Assembly: GCA_013824385.1 (NCBI GenBank)
Contig: PNNU01000015.1
Location: 1 to 18,527 of the forward strand
Length of the DNA stretch: 18,527 nt
Source of the DNA: Anaerolinea sp.
GTDB taxonomy: Bacteria > Chloroflexota > Anaerolineae > Anaerolineales > Anaerolineaceae
Direction of reading: 5' to 3'
Part shown: one piece after another, positions 1-9,600 of the stretch
Numbering within the stretch: the first letter of the stretch is position 1
Layout of the letters: each line of letters starts with the position of its first letter
Program-made: the position numbers and the translations under genes
Notes under the pieces: generated by a model
What the model was told of the DNA's origin: nothing
Databases searched by the model: none
The model's input: only the letters and a program-made list of their open reading frames with translations

Positions 1-15
1 AACGCTTTGTTGGCA
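1..15 (-). repeat. attC site, partial (cut by window edge)
   Basis: The first bases carry the core GTTGGCA (9-15) preceded by acgcttt, matching the inner end of the complete attC at 2846-2974, where acgctttGTTGGCT occurs. It is the R''-side end of the attC that closes the fourth cassette; the rest lies left of the window. The higA-like stop codon is only 10 bases away, the tight gene-to-attC spacing usual in cassettes. Confidence 0.75.
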
Positions 16-24
16 CGCTTTTGG

Positions 25-339
25 TTAAACGTGACTTGGGGTTTGGGTTGATACTTTGACTTCACGATTAATGCGAGCGCTCAATTGTTTTTCCGCAACC
101 TCCAAATCATAGCGAACCTGTAAACGAAGCCATACCCCTGCGCTTGTACTAAAATAACGAGCCAGTCTCATGGCAGTATCTACGGTGACAGCACGTTGAC
201 CATTAACAATCTGACTAATTCGTATTGGAGTAACGCCAATATCATGAGCCAAACGATACTGACTCAAATTGAGTGGCTTCATAAAATCTTCAAGCAAAAT
301 TTCGCCAGGGTGAATAGGTGATAAATTATCGTCCATCAT
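25..339 (-). CDS. higA: HigA-type antitoxin, XRE family
   Basis: This 104-residue protein has the N-terminal HPGEIL motif (residues 10-15) and a Cro/C1 helix-turn-helix at about 26-47, followed by the conserved stretch with NGQRAVTVDTAMRLAR. Both are hallmarks of HigA (VapI) antitoxins, which bind and neutralise a RelE-fold RNase and repress their own promoter. The gene follows the toxin gene by 8 bases on the same strand, the toxin-first order typical of higBA. The start has two ATGs in a row behind a purine-rich AAGAGA. The pair sits between two attC sites and so is one integron cassette. In the known biology of chromosomal integrons such modules stabilise the array; that role here is inferred. 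Confidence 0.93.
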   Translation of the reverse strand: MMDDNLSPIHPGEILLEDFMKPLNLSQYRLAHDIGVTPIRISQIVNGQRAVTVDTAMRLARYFSTSAGVWLRLQVRYDLEVAEKQLSARINREVKVSTQTPSHV

Positions 340-347
340 ATTTTCTC

Positions 348-632
348 TTATCCGTGATAATCCACAATTTCAACATTTTTCGCTTTGTTATCCGACCATT
401 TGAAACAAATTCTCCATTGGTCATTAATGCGGATGCTATGTTGCTCAACCCTATCGCCTTTTAATTTTTCAAGCCTGTTTCCAGGTGGAGCAAGTAAATC
501 TTGCAAATCTTCTGCGTCGTCAAGATAAATTAATTTACGGCGAGCAGTGCGCTGAATATCTTTTGGCAATTTTGTAGAAGTTTTGCCACGAAAGATTTTC
601 TCTGTTTCATCGGAAGCGAAAGTTTCAATCAC
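348..632 (-). CDS. higB: HigB/RelE-type toxin
   Basis: A 94-residue basic protein of the HigB (plasmid maintenance killer) family. It begins with the family-typical IETFASDETEKIFRG stretch and ends in a RelE-fold core with RINDQWRICFKW and VEIVDYH. Members cleave mRNA on the ribosome and are neutralised by the HigA encoded just downstream. The start is GTG at 632. No Shine-Dalgarno sequence precedes it, and a good promoter (-35 TTGAAA, 17 bases, -10 TACTAT) would put the transcript start about at the GTG, so the toxin message may be leaderless and weakly translated. The length is normal for the family and the frame is intact. Confidence 0.93.
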   Translation of the reverse strand: MIETFASDETEKIFRGKTSTKLPKDIQRTARRKLIYLDDAEDLQDLLAPPGNRLEKLKGDRVEQHSIRINDQWRICFKWSDNKAKNVEIVDYHG

Positions 633-638
633 GACCCA

Positions 639-667
639 ATAGTATCACGAAGCGATAATGTTTTCAA
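639..667 (-). promoter_or_regulatory. Promoter of the higBA cassette
   Basis: On the minus strand TTGAAA (667-662) and TACTAT (644-639) are separated by exactly 17 bases, a fair sigma-70-type pair. It lies inside the cassette between the attC and the toxin start, so the toxin-antitoxin cassette carries its own promoter, as is common for such cassettes. The predicted start of transcription falls about at the toxin GTG. Confidence 0.55.
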
Positions 668-691
668 GTGTTTTTTATTTAGCAAGGGGCG

Positions 692-822
692 TGCCAACGG
701 TTTGCGTTAGCGGATTGTGGGCGGGCGTGGATTCTGTTTGAGAGCAGAAAAAACTCGAAGTCAGAAAAATGCTTGAAAATGCCGCAGAATCCCACACGTC
801 AGCCTTCATGCGGGGGTTGGGC
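692..822 (-). repeat. attC recombination site, closing cassette 3
   Basis: The outer cores are TGCCAAC (692-698, a variant of RYYYAAC) and GTTGGGC (816-822, perfect GTTRRRY). Between them lie imperfectly complementary arms: attgtggg near 714-721 faces cccacacgt near 791-799, and gtggattctg faces cagaatcccac with one extra base. The length is 131 bases. The central part, including gagcagaaaaaac and cagaaaaatgcttg, is nearly the same as in the attC at 2846-2974. Folding of the single strand into the hairpin used by IntI is known for the class. The first core departs from consensus at two positions. Confidence 0.85.
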
Positions 823-831
823 TGCAAATAA

Positions 832-1257
832 TCACCAATCGCCATATCTATCGGGTATAGCACTGTTCAATGGCGGTACTTCTCCGAACCTTTTTACGTA
901 AGCCTTTATTTCTGCCTCTTCTGCTTTGTCCTCATCACCTTTAGCAATGCGAGCGTATGAATATTCATATTCTCGCTCTTTAAACATTACACCTAACGGT
1001 GATACAGTTTCTAAAATGTGAAGCAAATTAGCTTCGGAATGTCCGAATACACCGGTTAAACCCCTGACAAATTGCTTTCGGCGTCTTTCCATGTCAGTGG
1101 TTTTACCAATGCAAAGCAACCCATCTCCGTCTTTGCCAAGAAATCTTTGGATTATTTCTGGCTTTCCTTTGCTACAAATCCGAATTCGGTATATAGCGCA
1201 TTTAGAGTAATTTGAAGATTCGTTGATTTTAATCCAGGTCAACCACTCTAATATCAT
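832..1257 (-). CDS. GIY-YIG-like nuclease domain protein (degenerate)
   Basis: A 141-residue protein. The features suggesting a GIY-YIG fold are AIYRIRI (residues 21-27) in place of the GIY strand, LLCIGKT (47-53) in place of YIG, an arginine cluster ERRRKQF (57-63), a histidine at 73, an acidic patch near 113-116 and a closing FGEVPPLN (124-131). Full GIY-YIG enzymes cut DNA using the Tyr, Arg and Glu residues. Here the first motif keeps Tyr23 but the second has Cys instead of Tyr, so activity is uncertain. The gene is second in a two-gene cassette, 34 bases after the unknown gene at 1292-1609, and its stop is 10 bases from the attC. AAGG lies a few bases before the ATG. Confidence 0.7.
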   Translation of the reverse strand: MILEWLTWIKINESSNYSKCAIYRIRICSKGKPEIIQRFLGKDGDGLLCIGKTTDMERRRKQFVRGLTGVFGHSEANLLHILETVSPLGVMFKEREYEYSYARIAKGDEDKAEEAEIKAYVKRFGEVPPLNSAIPDRYGDW

Positions 1258-1291
1258 AACAGAGCCTTATGCACAGTTTATGAAGCCAAAT

Positions 1292-1609
1292 TTACACTAC
1301 AAGAAGAAATACATTGTCGGAAATTGGCTCCAGTCTGAGCTTAGGTAGTGAGCCTTTAAGCCAAGGCGCTATACTTTTTTGTAAAAACCATTTGCCAATA
1401 TCAATGTTTATAAGCTCACGACAAGCGTCTCCCCAGAAAGACTGTTTTTCAATATTTACTTTGGCTTCTTGATTTGAGTCACTGTAGCGTATTATCACAT
1501 ATTGCCATTCTCGCTTGAAATATTTATCTCTGTCAGGGATAGTGATTTTTAAGCCATACCCAGCCCCGCTCCTGTGATGTTTGCCATTATTCCATGCTGT
1601 AACTATCAT
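1292..1609 (-). CDS. Conserved protein of unknown function
   Basis: A 105-residue soluble protein with no signal peptide or membrane segment. Notable stretches are GKHHRSGAGYGLKI near the N-terminus, DRDKYF (about 26-31), a central KQSFWGDACRELI and an IGKWF...PWLKG segment. It reads like a conserved small protein, possibly of a family recurrent in accessory DNA, but no function can be assigned. It is the first gene of a two-gene cassette bounded by the attC sites at 1648-1774 and 692-822. A good ribosome site (GAGGAAAAG) stands directly before the ATG, and the short gap to the next gene suggests co-transcription. Confidence 0.75.
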   Translation of the reverse strand: MIVTAWNNGKHHRSGAGYGLKITIPDRDKYFKREWQYVIIRYSDSNQEAKVNIEKQSFWGDACRELINIDIGKWFLQKSIAPWLKGSLPKLRLEPISDNVFLLVV

Positions 1610-1647
1610 CTTTTCCTCGACAAAAAACTACGATTTCGTATCAGGCG

Positions 1648-1774
1648 GCCCAACGGTTCGCTTCACCCGCTCGGCGGCGAAGTAAAGACTCCTTCGCGGG
1701 GAAGGCTTGCTGGAATTGCACGAAACCCCGCGAGGGCGAGGCGTAGCCGAGTCGGGTGCAAGCGGTTGTTGGGC
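1648..1774 (-). repeat. attC recombination site, closing cassette 2 (divergent type)
   Basis: Perfect outer cores GCCCAAC (1648-1654) and GTTGGGC (1768-1774) bound 127 bases whose arms pair: ggttcgcttcacccg faces cgggtgcaagcgg, and ctcggc faces gccgag. An inner hairpin forms from ccttcgcgggg and ccccgcgaggg. The interior does not share the sequence of the other two complete attC sites here, so this cassette probably came from another array. Confidence 0.9.
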
Positions 1775-1887
1775 GGCGTTTTGCATGATATTCTCACTTC
1801 TGCGCTTGAGCAAAAAGTGTCGTCCATCGCATGTTGATTTCAGCACGCAGGGCTTCCAAGATTGAATCGGTTGATCGTCCAATAGGA

Positions 1888-2757
1888 TCAGCCTACCCGT
1901 TGGTCTGGCTCTGGGTGCAGGTAACGGAGGTACGCGACGACAACTACCAACCCGACCAGTGTGAGCACTGCGAATAACGGGACGGCATCAAGGGACGCCG
2001 TCGGGTCGCTGAGATGACCAAACACCTGGTCGATCGCGATGCTTGCAGTCTCGATGGTCATCATCGAGAGCATCACACCGCTGATGAGATAACCCCATAC
2101 CTTCCGTTGCCAGAGCCATGCAGCGCCAAGAACGCTGAGCGGGAGCGCAAATCCTAAATCTACCACATGGACCGGGTTGGTCAGCATAATAGTTCCTTGA
2201 AGAAAGCTTGGCGCAGCGATCTCAAACATCGCGGGGACAATCTGGCGCATCCAGGTGAAGGAGAAGATCGCCGCGATGATTAAAATATAAATCGCAAATA
2301 CTCGCACGGGCAGTTTGGAGGCAAACCGAGCGCGTAAGCCGTCTGCGTCCACCCGGATCAGTAATACCACAATAGACCAGAGTGAAAGCGAGAGCGACGC
2401 TACGTAGAGTAGGAAGAGGGGATTGAAGGCGGTGCCAAAGGCAAAGAGCACCGAGCTGTAGAGGATATAGCTAAGGGCGCCAAGCCAGACAATCTGCGCC
2501 CGCCATGATCCTCGCGCCGTCAGGATCATCGAAGCCACCAAGATGGGAATAGCAATGATGAGGATCGCAAAATCAGTGCCCTGGGCATTTCCGGCGGTCA
2601 TGGGCGGATCGCGAAAAATCCTCGGGATGAATACGCTGGTAACCGACTTTACCAGGGTCACGACGGCTAGAGTGCCCGATAACCAATAGGCTAAAGTCAA
2701 ATTAGCAAGTGGATAATTATTGACTTGAATCGGGTTAGTAGTGTTTGTTGTTGACAT
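1888..2757 (-). CDS. Multi-pass membrane protein, integron cassette cargo
   Basis: A 289-residue integral membrane protein with about eight hydrophobic helices (roughly 20-45, 62-82, 87-107, 113-135, 150-170, 195-216, 221-243 and 257-279) and short loops. The N-terminus is Asn/Thr-rich and there is no signal peptide. I do not recognise the family and see no transporter or enzyme motif. The ATG has a strong ribosome site, GAGGAG, six bases upstream. The gene occupies cassette 2 alone, with about 113 bases of untranslated sequence before its attC. Its base composition is visibly more GC-rich than the neighbouring cassettes, consistent with a separate source. Confidence 0.8.
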   Translation of the reverse strand: MSTTNTTNPIQVNNYPLANLTLAYWLSGTLAVVTLVKSVTSVFIPRIFRDPPMTAGNAQGTDFAILIIAIPILVASMILTARGSWRAQIVWLGALSYILYSSVLFAFGTAFNPLFLLYVASLSLSLWSIVVLLIRVDADGLRARFASKLPVRVFAIYILIIAAIFSFTWMRQIVPAMFEIAAPSFLQGTIMLTNPVHVVDLGFALPLSVLGAAWLWQRKVWGYLISGVMLSMMTIETASIAIDQVFGHLSDPTASLDAVPLFAVLTLVGLVVVVAYLRYLHPEPDQRVG

Positions 2758-2845
2758 AGTAACTCCTCACAATCGTTTATTGGAATTTGGAATAAGGTAT
2801 AGGGTCATTGACCAAGCATAATGTCTCAACATTCGCCTGCGTGCC

Positions 2846-2974
2846 GCCCAACGGTTTGCGTTAGTGGTTTGTGGGCGGGCTGGGACAATGCCTGGGAGCA
2901 GAAAAAACCCGAAGCCAGAAAAATGCTTGTAAACCGCGCAGAATCCCACAAATCCACTGCACGCTTTGTTGGCT
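2846..2974 (-). repeat. attC recombination site, closing cassette 1
   Basis: Core GCCCAAC (2846-2852) and core GTTGGCT (2968-2974, one mismatch to GTTRRRY) bound 129 bases. Arms pair well: tggtttgtggg faces cccacaaatcca with a single extra base, which is the extrahelical-base feature known for attC hairpins. The middle part shares long stretches with the attC at 692-822. Confidence 0.92.
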
Positions 2975-3102
2975 GGCTTTGTGCAAGACCTGCCGCCTGA
3001 AAAAAGACACCACCGCTAACAAGCCCAACTTTTACACACAACTTATTTTTTGGCAATGGCTAAAAATATTGTTTGTCAAAACGCTGAATAATCAAAAGCC
3101 TT

Positions 3103-3493
3103 TTAATCAATTCGCCTATACATAGACAAGTCATAGGCTTGCATTGTAGATGACTCAATTACTTTTCCTTCATCATCGTATTGTAAAGTCAATAAATGTT
3201 TGCGATGCAGAAATCTACCTTCAACATTTGTTATCAAGCCTTTATTGATGCGTTGAGAAAGTTCATTTGCAAAATACTGAGCCAGAGAATCTTTCTGCCC
3301 CGTTCCTTTTCCGCCCACTGGCTTGCCTATTCTAGAAAAATCATTTGGAAACAAGGCTTTAAATGAAATGGCTATTTGATACGGCGTTTGGAAGGGTCGC
3401 CCAAAGGGGATGGTCTGGATTATGAGACTCAACATCAAGAATTTGAAAAATCTTATCTTCTAACTGAAACTCTTCCCAAAGCGATTGAGACAT
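3103..3493 (-). pseudogene. Frameshifted cassette gene, unknown function
   Basis: The reading frame in 3103-3438 gives 111 residues but its own ATG has no ribosome site. Upstream, an ATG at 3493 with AAGAGGTG four bases before it opens a 44-codon frame (starting MSQSLWEEFQLEDKIF) that stops at 3359. Removing one base from the GGGG run at 3406-3409 joins the two into one protein of about 129 residues passing through HPFGRPFQTPYQIAI. Conserved-looking blocks follow: GKPVGGKGTGQ, SLAQYFANELSQRI and a C-terminal EGRFLHRKHLLTLQY. No function is recognised. It is the first cassette after the attI junction. Mutation, a sequencing error in a homopolymer, or +1 frameshifting at CCC-C are all possible. 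Confidence 0.75.
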
Positions 3494-3596
3494 AATTCAC
3501 CTCTTGAAAAAATGGAATTGACTTTCAAAAACACAAACTTATTGAGCAACGCAATTACATGCACGAAAAGGTTTTTGTTTTGCTCTTTGACCTGCC

Positions 3597-3660
3597 AGCC
3601 AACTAGGTGCTCAGCTGTCGTTTGGTGGCTCAACAGCTTATGGGCTGTTGCGGTCTAATC
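3597..3660 (-). other. Candidate attI site with inverted repeat
   Basis: On the minus strand GTTGGCT (3603-3597) matches the core at the attC end at 2968-2974 and lies where the attI-to-cassette junction is expected: upstream of the first cassette gene and before the divergent intI. Next to it, caacagc (3631-3637) and gctgttg (3644-3650) form a perfect 7-base inverted repeat with a 6-base spacer, and a related cagctg lies at 3612-3617. Integrases bind a simple site plus extra repeats in attI. The exact borders cannot be fixed from sequence alone. Confidence 0.6.
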
Positions 3661-3719
3661 ACCTAAATTAAGATAGGCATTAGGTGGTTATAGGTTAAAA
3701 TAGGATGAGCATTTCGTAA

Positions 3720-3749
3720 AGTATAGCATAACCACAGGAAAATGAACAA
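3720..3749 (-). promoter_or_regulatory. Candidate cassette promoter Pc
   Basis: On the minus strand TTGTTC (3749-3744) and TATACT (3725-3720) are 18 bases apart and point through attI into the cassette array. The -35 overlaps the first base of intI, so transcription here would meet the integrase message. Cassette promoters in other integrons lie in intI or attI, which fits. The match is fair rather than strong. Confidence 0.45.
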
Positions 3750-4711
3750 TGCCCGAACCCAGGAAATTACTTGATCAAGTGCGCGATGTCTTAAGAATTA
3801 AGCATTACTCTTATCGTACTGAGCAAACCTACGTTGATTGGATTAAACGCTACATCATATTTCACAAGAAGCGCCATCCAAAAGATATGGGCGCGCCAGA
3901 GATTGAAGCATTTCTTGCATACTTGGCGCTAGAACGTCATGTTGCTGCCTCAACACAGAATCGGGCTTTAAGCGCCCTGATCTTTCTTTACAAAAATGTT
4001 TTACAACAAGAAATTGCACCGCTTCCGAACTTGGTTCATGTTGGGCGACCAAAGCACCTGCCAACTGTACTTACACACGACGAGGCTCTGGAGGTGATCA
4101 ATCGGATGACAGGGAAACCTCGACTGATGGCTCGTCTGCTTTATGGCAGTGGCCTGCGCTTGATGGAATGTTTGCGCCTGCGTGTAAAAGATATTGATTT
4201 TGGTAATCATCAGCTTATTGTACGGGATGGGAAAGGTGAAAAAGACCGCGCCACAGTTTTACCGGATTCGATTGTCTCAGAATTGCAGACCCATTTGCAG
4301 GATGTAAAAGTCTTGCATGAGAAGGATTTGCGAGAAGGTTATGGTGAAGTTGCTCTGCCCTATGCCTTGAATGTAAAATATCCGAATGCTGGCCGGGAAT
4401 GGGGCTGGCAATACATATTCCCAGCCTCTCAACGCTCCGTGGATCCGCTTTCCGGGGTTATCCGGAGGCATCACTTGGATGAGGGCGTTTTGCAACACGC
4501 CGTGAGGGACGCCGCGCGCCAAACCTCGATCACCAAAAGCGTGAGCCCACACACCTTCCGCCATTCCTTCGCCACTCACCTCCTTCAAAGCGGCTACGAT
4601 ATACGTACCGTCCAGGAACTGCTCGGCCATAAAGACGTGAAAACCACCATGATCTATACCCACGTCCTCCAGCGCGGCGGCCTGGCCGTTAAAAGCCCGC
4701 TGGATGAATGA
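3749..4711 (+). CDS. intI: Integron integrase IntI
   Basis: A 320-residue tyrosine recombinase with an N-terminal SAM-like DNA-binding domain (about 1-90) and a catalytic domain carrying Arg137 (in GSGLR), Lys162 or Lys165, His268 and Arg271 (HTFRH), His294 (LLGHKD) and nucleophile Tyr303 (MIYTH). The insertion unique to integron integrases is present before the third catalytic patch: ALPYAL...[16 protein letters not shown] (about 202-225) and [11 protein letters not shown]. This separates it from XerC/D and phage enzymes. It recombines attC hairpins with attI to capture and shuffle the cassettes to its left. AGGA stands nine bases before the ATG. The gene is full length, all active-site residues are present, and it is divergent from the cassettes and convergent with gyrB. 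Confidence 0.97.
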   Translation: MPEPRKLLDQVRDVLRIKHYSYRTEQTYVDWIKRYIIFHKKRHPKDMGAPEIEAFLAYLALERHVAASTQNRALSALIFLYKNVLQQEIAPLPNLVHVGRPKHLPTVLTHDEALEVINRMTGKPRLMARLLYGSGLRLMECLRLRVKDIDFGNHQLIVRDGKGEKDRATVLPDSIVSELQTHLQDVKVLHEKDLREGYGEVALPYALNVKYPNAGREWGWQYIFPASQRSVDPLSGVIRRHHLDEGVLQHAVRDAARQTSITKSVSPHTFRHSFATHLLQSGYDIRTVQELLGHKDVKTTMIYTHVLQRGGLAVKSPLDE

Positions 4712-4760
4712 ACGCAATTCTGTCGCGTACACTTCGTATCCTTAGCTATGCTTACAAAAG

Positions 4761-4792
4761 GCACTACCCTACCTGAAAAGATAGGGTAGTGC
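4761..4792. terminator. Hairpin between convergent intI and gyrB
   Basis: gcactacccta (4761-4771) and tagggtagtgc (4782-4792) are perfect 11-base arms around a 10-base loop. Read on the minus strand the stem is followed by CTTTTG, so it could end gyrB transcription. On the plus strand, after intI, no T-run follows. The second arm overlaps the first unit of the 16-base repeats. Confidence 0.6.
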
Positions 4793-4946
4793 CATAGTTT
4801 ATGTAGAGATGTTGTAGGCCAGTGCCATGCTTTCCGGCGCAGATTTTTCCATACACCAAGGAAATTGGATTTTTTAAGGTCGTGTCGTGCCAGACTTTAT
4901 GTTGCGGACAGTGCCAAACTTTACGAACGCAGTGCCAAGCTTTATG
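4788..4946. repeat. Cluster of five 16-base repeats
   Basis: Five copies of a unit close to agtgccaNNcttta(t/c)g occur at 4788-4803, 4821-4834 (shorter), 4886-4901, 4910-4925 and 4931-4946. The last three are spaced 24 and 21 bases apart. They fill the gap between the convergent intI and gyrB. The unit is not a palindrome, and spacers are too short and uneven for a CRISPR array. Their role is unknown. Confidence 0.8.
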
Positions 4947-4965
4947 AGATCCGACAGTTGTGGTC

Positions 4966-7906
<2,941 letters not shown>

Positions 7907-8009
7907 ACAAAAAGTAATTTTACCATAGATGGGATGGTCTTATTTTTTGTGACACTTCAGTATGATGAAACTACTCGCAAAGTGGGGTTCTCAAGGGTAA
8001 AATAAAGGA

Positions 8010-8819
8010 GTGGATAACCACCAGCATTTACCGAATATTGACAGGCTCAGTGTAGTCACTGCAATGATCCTATTGGCTTACGCGTTGACTGCGTTTATTA
8101 ATTTTCCGACGCAATTACTTAATATTCAATTGCCAGGTTTCCTGTTTACGGTTCGTATCAATTTTATTACTTTTATTTCGTTGGTGGTTACCGTCCTGGC
8201 TGCAGCCGGGTCTGATTGGTTGATCAGCGATCACCCCCATTATGGCGATGAAAACCGCGTTCAACATTGGCTTTTACCAGCCTTCACCGCCCTTGTTATC
8301 GGTGTACCATTGGATGCGCTGCGCGTCAGCCCATCGTGGTGGGCAGTGTTTGGATTGGGCGGACTTCTTCTCGTAGGCGTTTTTATTTCAGAATACATTG
8401 CGGTAGACCAGTCTGACATTCGATACGCTATCGCCAGGGTAAGCTTATCGGCGGTTTCGTTAGCGCTGTTACTTGTGCTGCTCATTGCTGTAAGGGGAGC
8501 AGGCTTGCGTCTCTATCTTGTGCTCGCCGCGGTAATCCCTGCTATCGGGTTGGTCAGCGCCAAAACACTTCATCTAAGGCTTGGTGGTTGGAATATCGCC
8601 TGGGCAATTGGAATCGCGCTCGTGATAGTTCAAATAACAGCCGGATTCTTTTACCTGCCTCTCAAACCCCTACAGTTCGGCCTTGTTCTTCTCGGTATCA
8701 CTTACGGCTTGATCAGTTTGGCTGGCAACATTGAAGAAAAGCGTGCACCCCAAACTATGTGGATCGAACCTCTGATTGTATTCTCGATTTTTTCTTTTAT
8801 TGCTATAATTTCCAAATAA
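8010..8819 (+). CDS. Multi-pass membrane protein of unknown function
   Basis: A hydrophobic protein of up to 269 residues with about eight membrane helices and only short hydrophilic turns, the longest around SDHPHYGDENRVQHW (about 72-86). No catalytic motif is visible. It may belong to a Chloroflexota-type membrane family such as DUF5656, but this is a weak impression. The GTG at 8010 overlaps the end of the AAAGGAG at 8004-8010, which leaves no spacing for a ribosome site, so the real start may be a later codon, for instance ATG 8064 just before the first helix. It is followed 64 bases later by the PlsY-like gene on the same strand and is probably co-transcribed with it. Confidence 0.7.
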   Translation: MDNHQHLPNIDRLSVVTAMILLAYALTAFINFPTQLLNIQLPGFLFTVRINFITFISLVVTVLAAAGSDWLISDHPHYGDENRVQHWLLPAFTALVIGVPLDALRVSPSWWAVFGLGGLLLVGVFISEYIAVDQSDIRYAIARVSLSAVSLALLLVLLIAVRGAGLRLYLVLAAVIPAIGLVSAKTLHLRLGGWNIAWAIGIALVIVQITAGFFYLPLKPLQFGLVLLGITYGLISLAGNIEEKRAPQTMWIEPLIVFSIFSFIAIISK

Positions 8820-8883
8820 ATTAAAGTATCTTTTATTCACTGAGTGTGTTATATATGTGTGTGTTCGTATTAGGAGATAATTA

Positions 8884-9552
8884 ATGGTGTTAAATAGCAT
8901 GCTTGTATTGGTAAGCGCTTATCTGATCGGTTCAATACCCGTAGGTTGGCTAATTGTCAGGTTCATTAAAGGGAAAGATATCCGCAAGTTTGGCAGCGGC
9001 CGGGTCGGCGGCACCAATGTGATGCGGGCAGCTGGTTTTCTGGCTGGTCTGCTCACGGCTGTCTTCGATGCAGGCAAAGGGATTCTCGCGGGGTATCTCG
9101 CCTCCTTGTTTATGCCTGGCAGTTTATGGATTAAGATCATTGCAGTGATCTTGGCAGTTGTTGGTCAAATCTTCTCGGTCTTCCTCATTGAGAAACAATC
9201 GGATGGTAAATTAAGACTCAGAGGTGGTGCGGGCGGCTCTACAACGCTCGGTGGAGCAATTGCCCTTGTACCTTATAGCTGGATCATCATCCTGCCATTG
9301 ATCATATTGGTGTATCTTGGAATCGGTTACGCGTCAGTCACCACCATTAGTATTGCATTCTTCTCGCTGATCTTGTTTGGTTATCAGGCCGCTGCAGGTT
9401 TTGGTCCGTGGGAATTTGTTTTTTATGGGATATGCACACTTGTAATCGTCTTGTACGCTCTTCGCCCCAACCTGAAGCGTTTGAAAGAAGGCACTGAACG
9501 GGCAGTTGGTTTACGCGCTTATTTCAAGAAAAAGCTTGGGCAAACCAACTAA
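8884..9552 (+). CDS. plsY: PlsY-like glycerol-3-phosphate acyltransferase homolog, divergent
   Basis: A 222-residue membrane protein with the overall PlsY pattern: GSIPVGW (16-22), a GSG(R)VGGTNVMR block (37-48), FDAGKG (61-66), then a glycine-rich loop and a C-terminal RPNLKRLKEGTE (194-205). PlsY moves an acyl group from acyl-phosphate to glycerol-3-phosphate, the first step of phospholipid synthesis. Several signature residues differ: GSGN is GSGR, the GH pair is GQ (94-95), the GGKGVAT loop is GGAGGSTT (114-121) after an extra charged stretch, and the His of HRxN is Leu193. It may be a Chloroflexota variant or a homolog with changed activity. AGGAG lies seven bases before the ATG, and a terminator follows. 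Confidence 0.75.
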   Translation: MVLNSMLVLVSAYLIGSIPVGWLIVRFIKGKDIRKFGSGRVGGTNVMRAAGFLAGLLTAVFDAGKGILAGYLASLFMPGSLWIKIIAVILAVVGQIFSVFLIEKQSDGKLRLRGGAGGSTTLGGAIALVPYSWIIILPLIILVYLGIGYASVTTISIAFFSLILFGYQAAAGFGPWEFVFYGICTLVIVLYALRPNLKRLKEGTERAVGLRAYFKKKLGQTN

Positions 9553-9573
9553 TAAGAATTAATATTAAAAATC

Positions 9574-9600
9574 AACCAGCCTCATCGGCTGGTTTTTATT
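9574..9600. terminator. Bidirectional rho-independent terminator
   Basis: aaccagcc (9574-9581) and ggctggtt (9587-9594) form a perfect 8-base stem with a 5-base loop, followed on the plus strand by tttttatt. On the minus strand the stem is followed by GATTTTTAA. It lies between the convergent plsY-like and MBL-fold genes and can serve both. Confidence 0.9.

Noticed and set aside
675..863. Open frame on the minus strand across the attC
   Set aside because: It is wholly explained by the attC site, and so is the similar frame at 2826-3056 across the second attC; both give a look-alike peptide because the attC sites are related.
1574..1882. Overlapping frames on both strands around the second attC
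   Set aside because: They run through the attC hairpin at 1648-1774 and have no start signals; GC-rich arms produce open frames by chance.
3749..4711. XerC/XerD or phage integrase identity for the first recombinase
   Set aside because: The integron-specific block with [10 protein letters not shown] and RRHHLDE and the flanking attC sites identify it as IntI.
4277..4732. 151-residue frame antisense to intI
   Set aside because: It lies opposite the conserved catalytic domain of intI and has no ribosome site or recognisable domain.
4788..4946. Possible CRISPR array
   Set aside because: Units are only 16 bases, spacings are uneven (5 to 50 bases), copies vary, and no cas gene is near.
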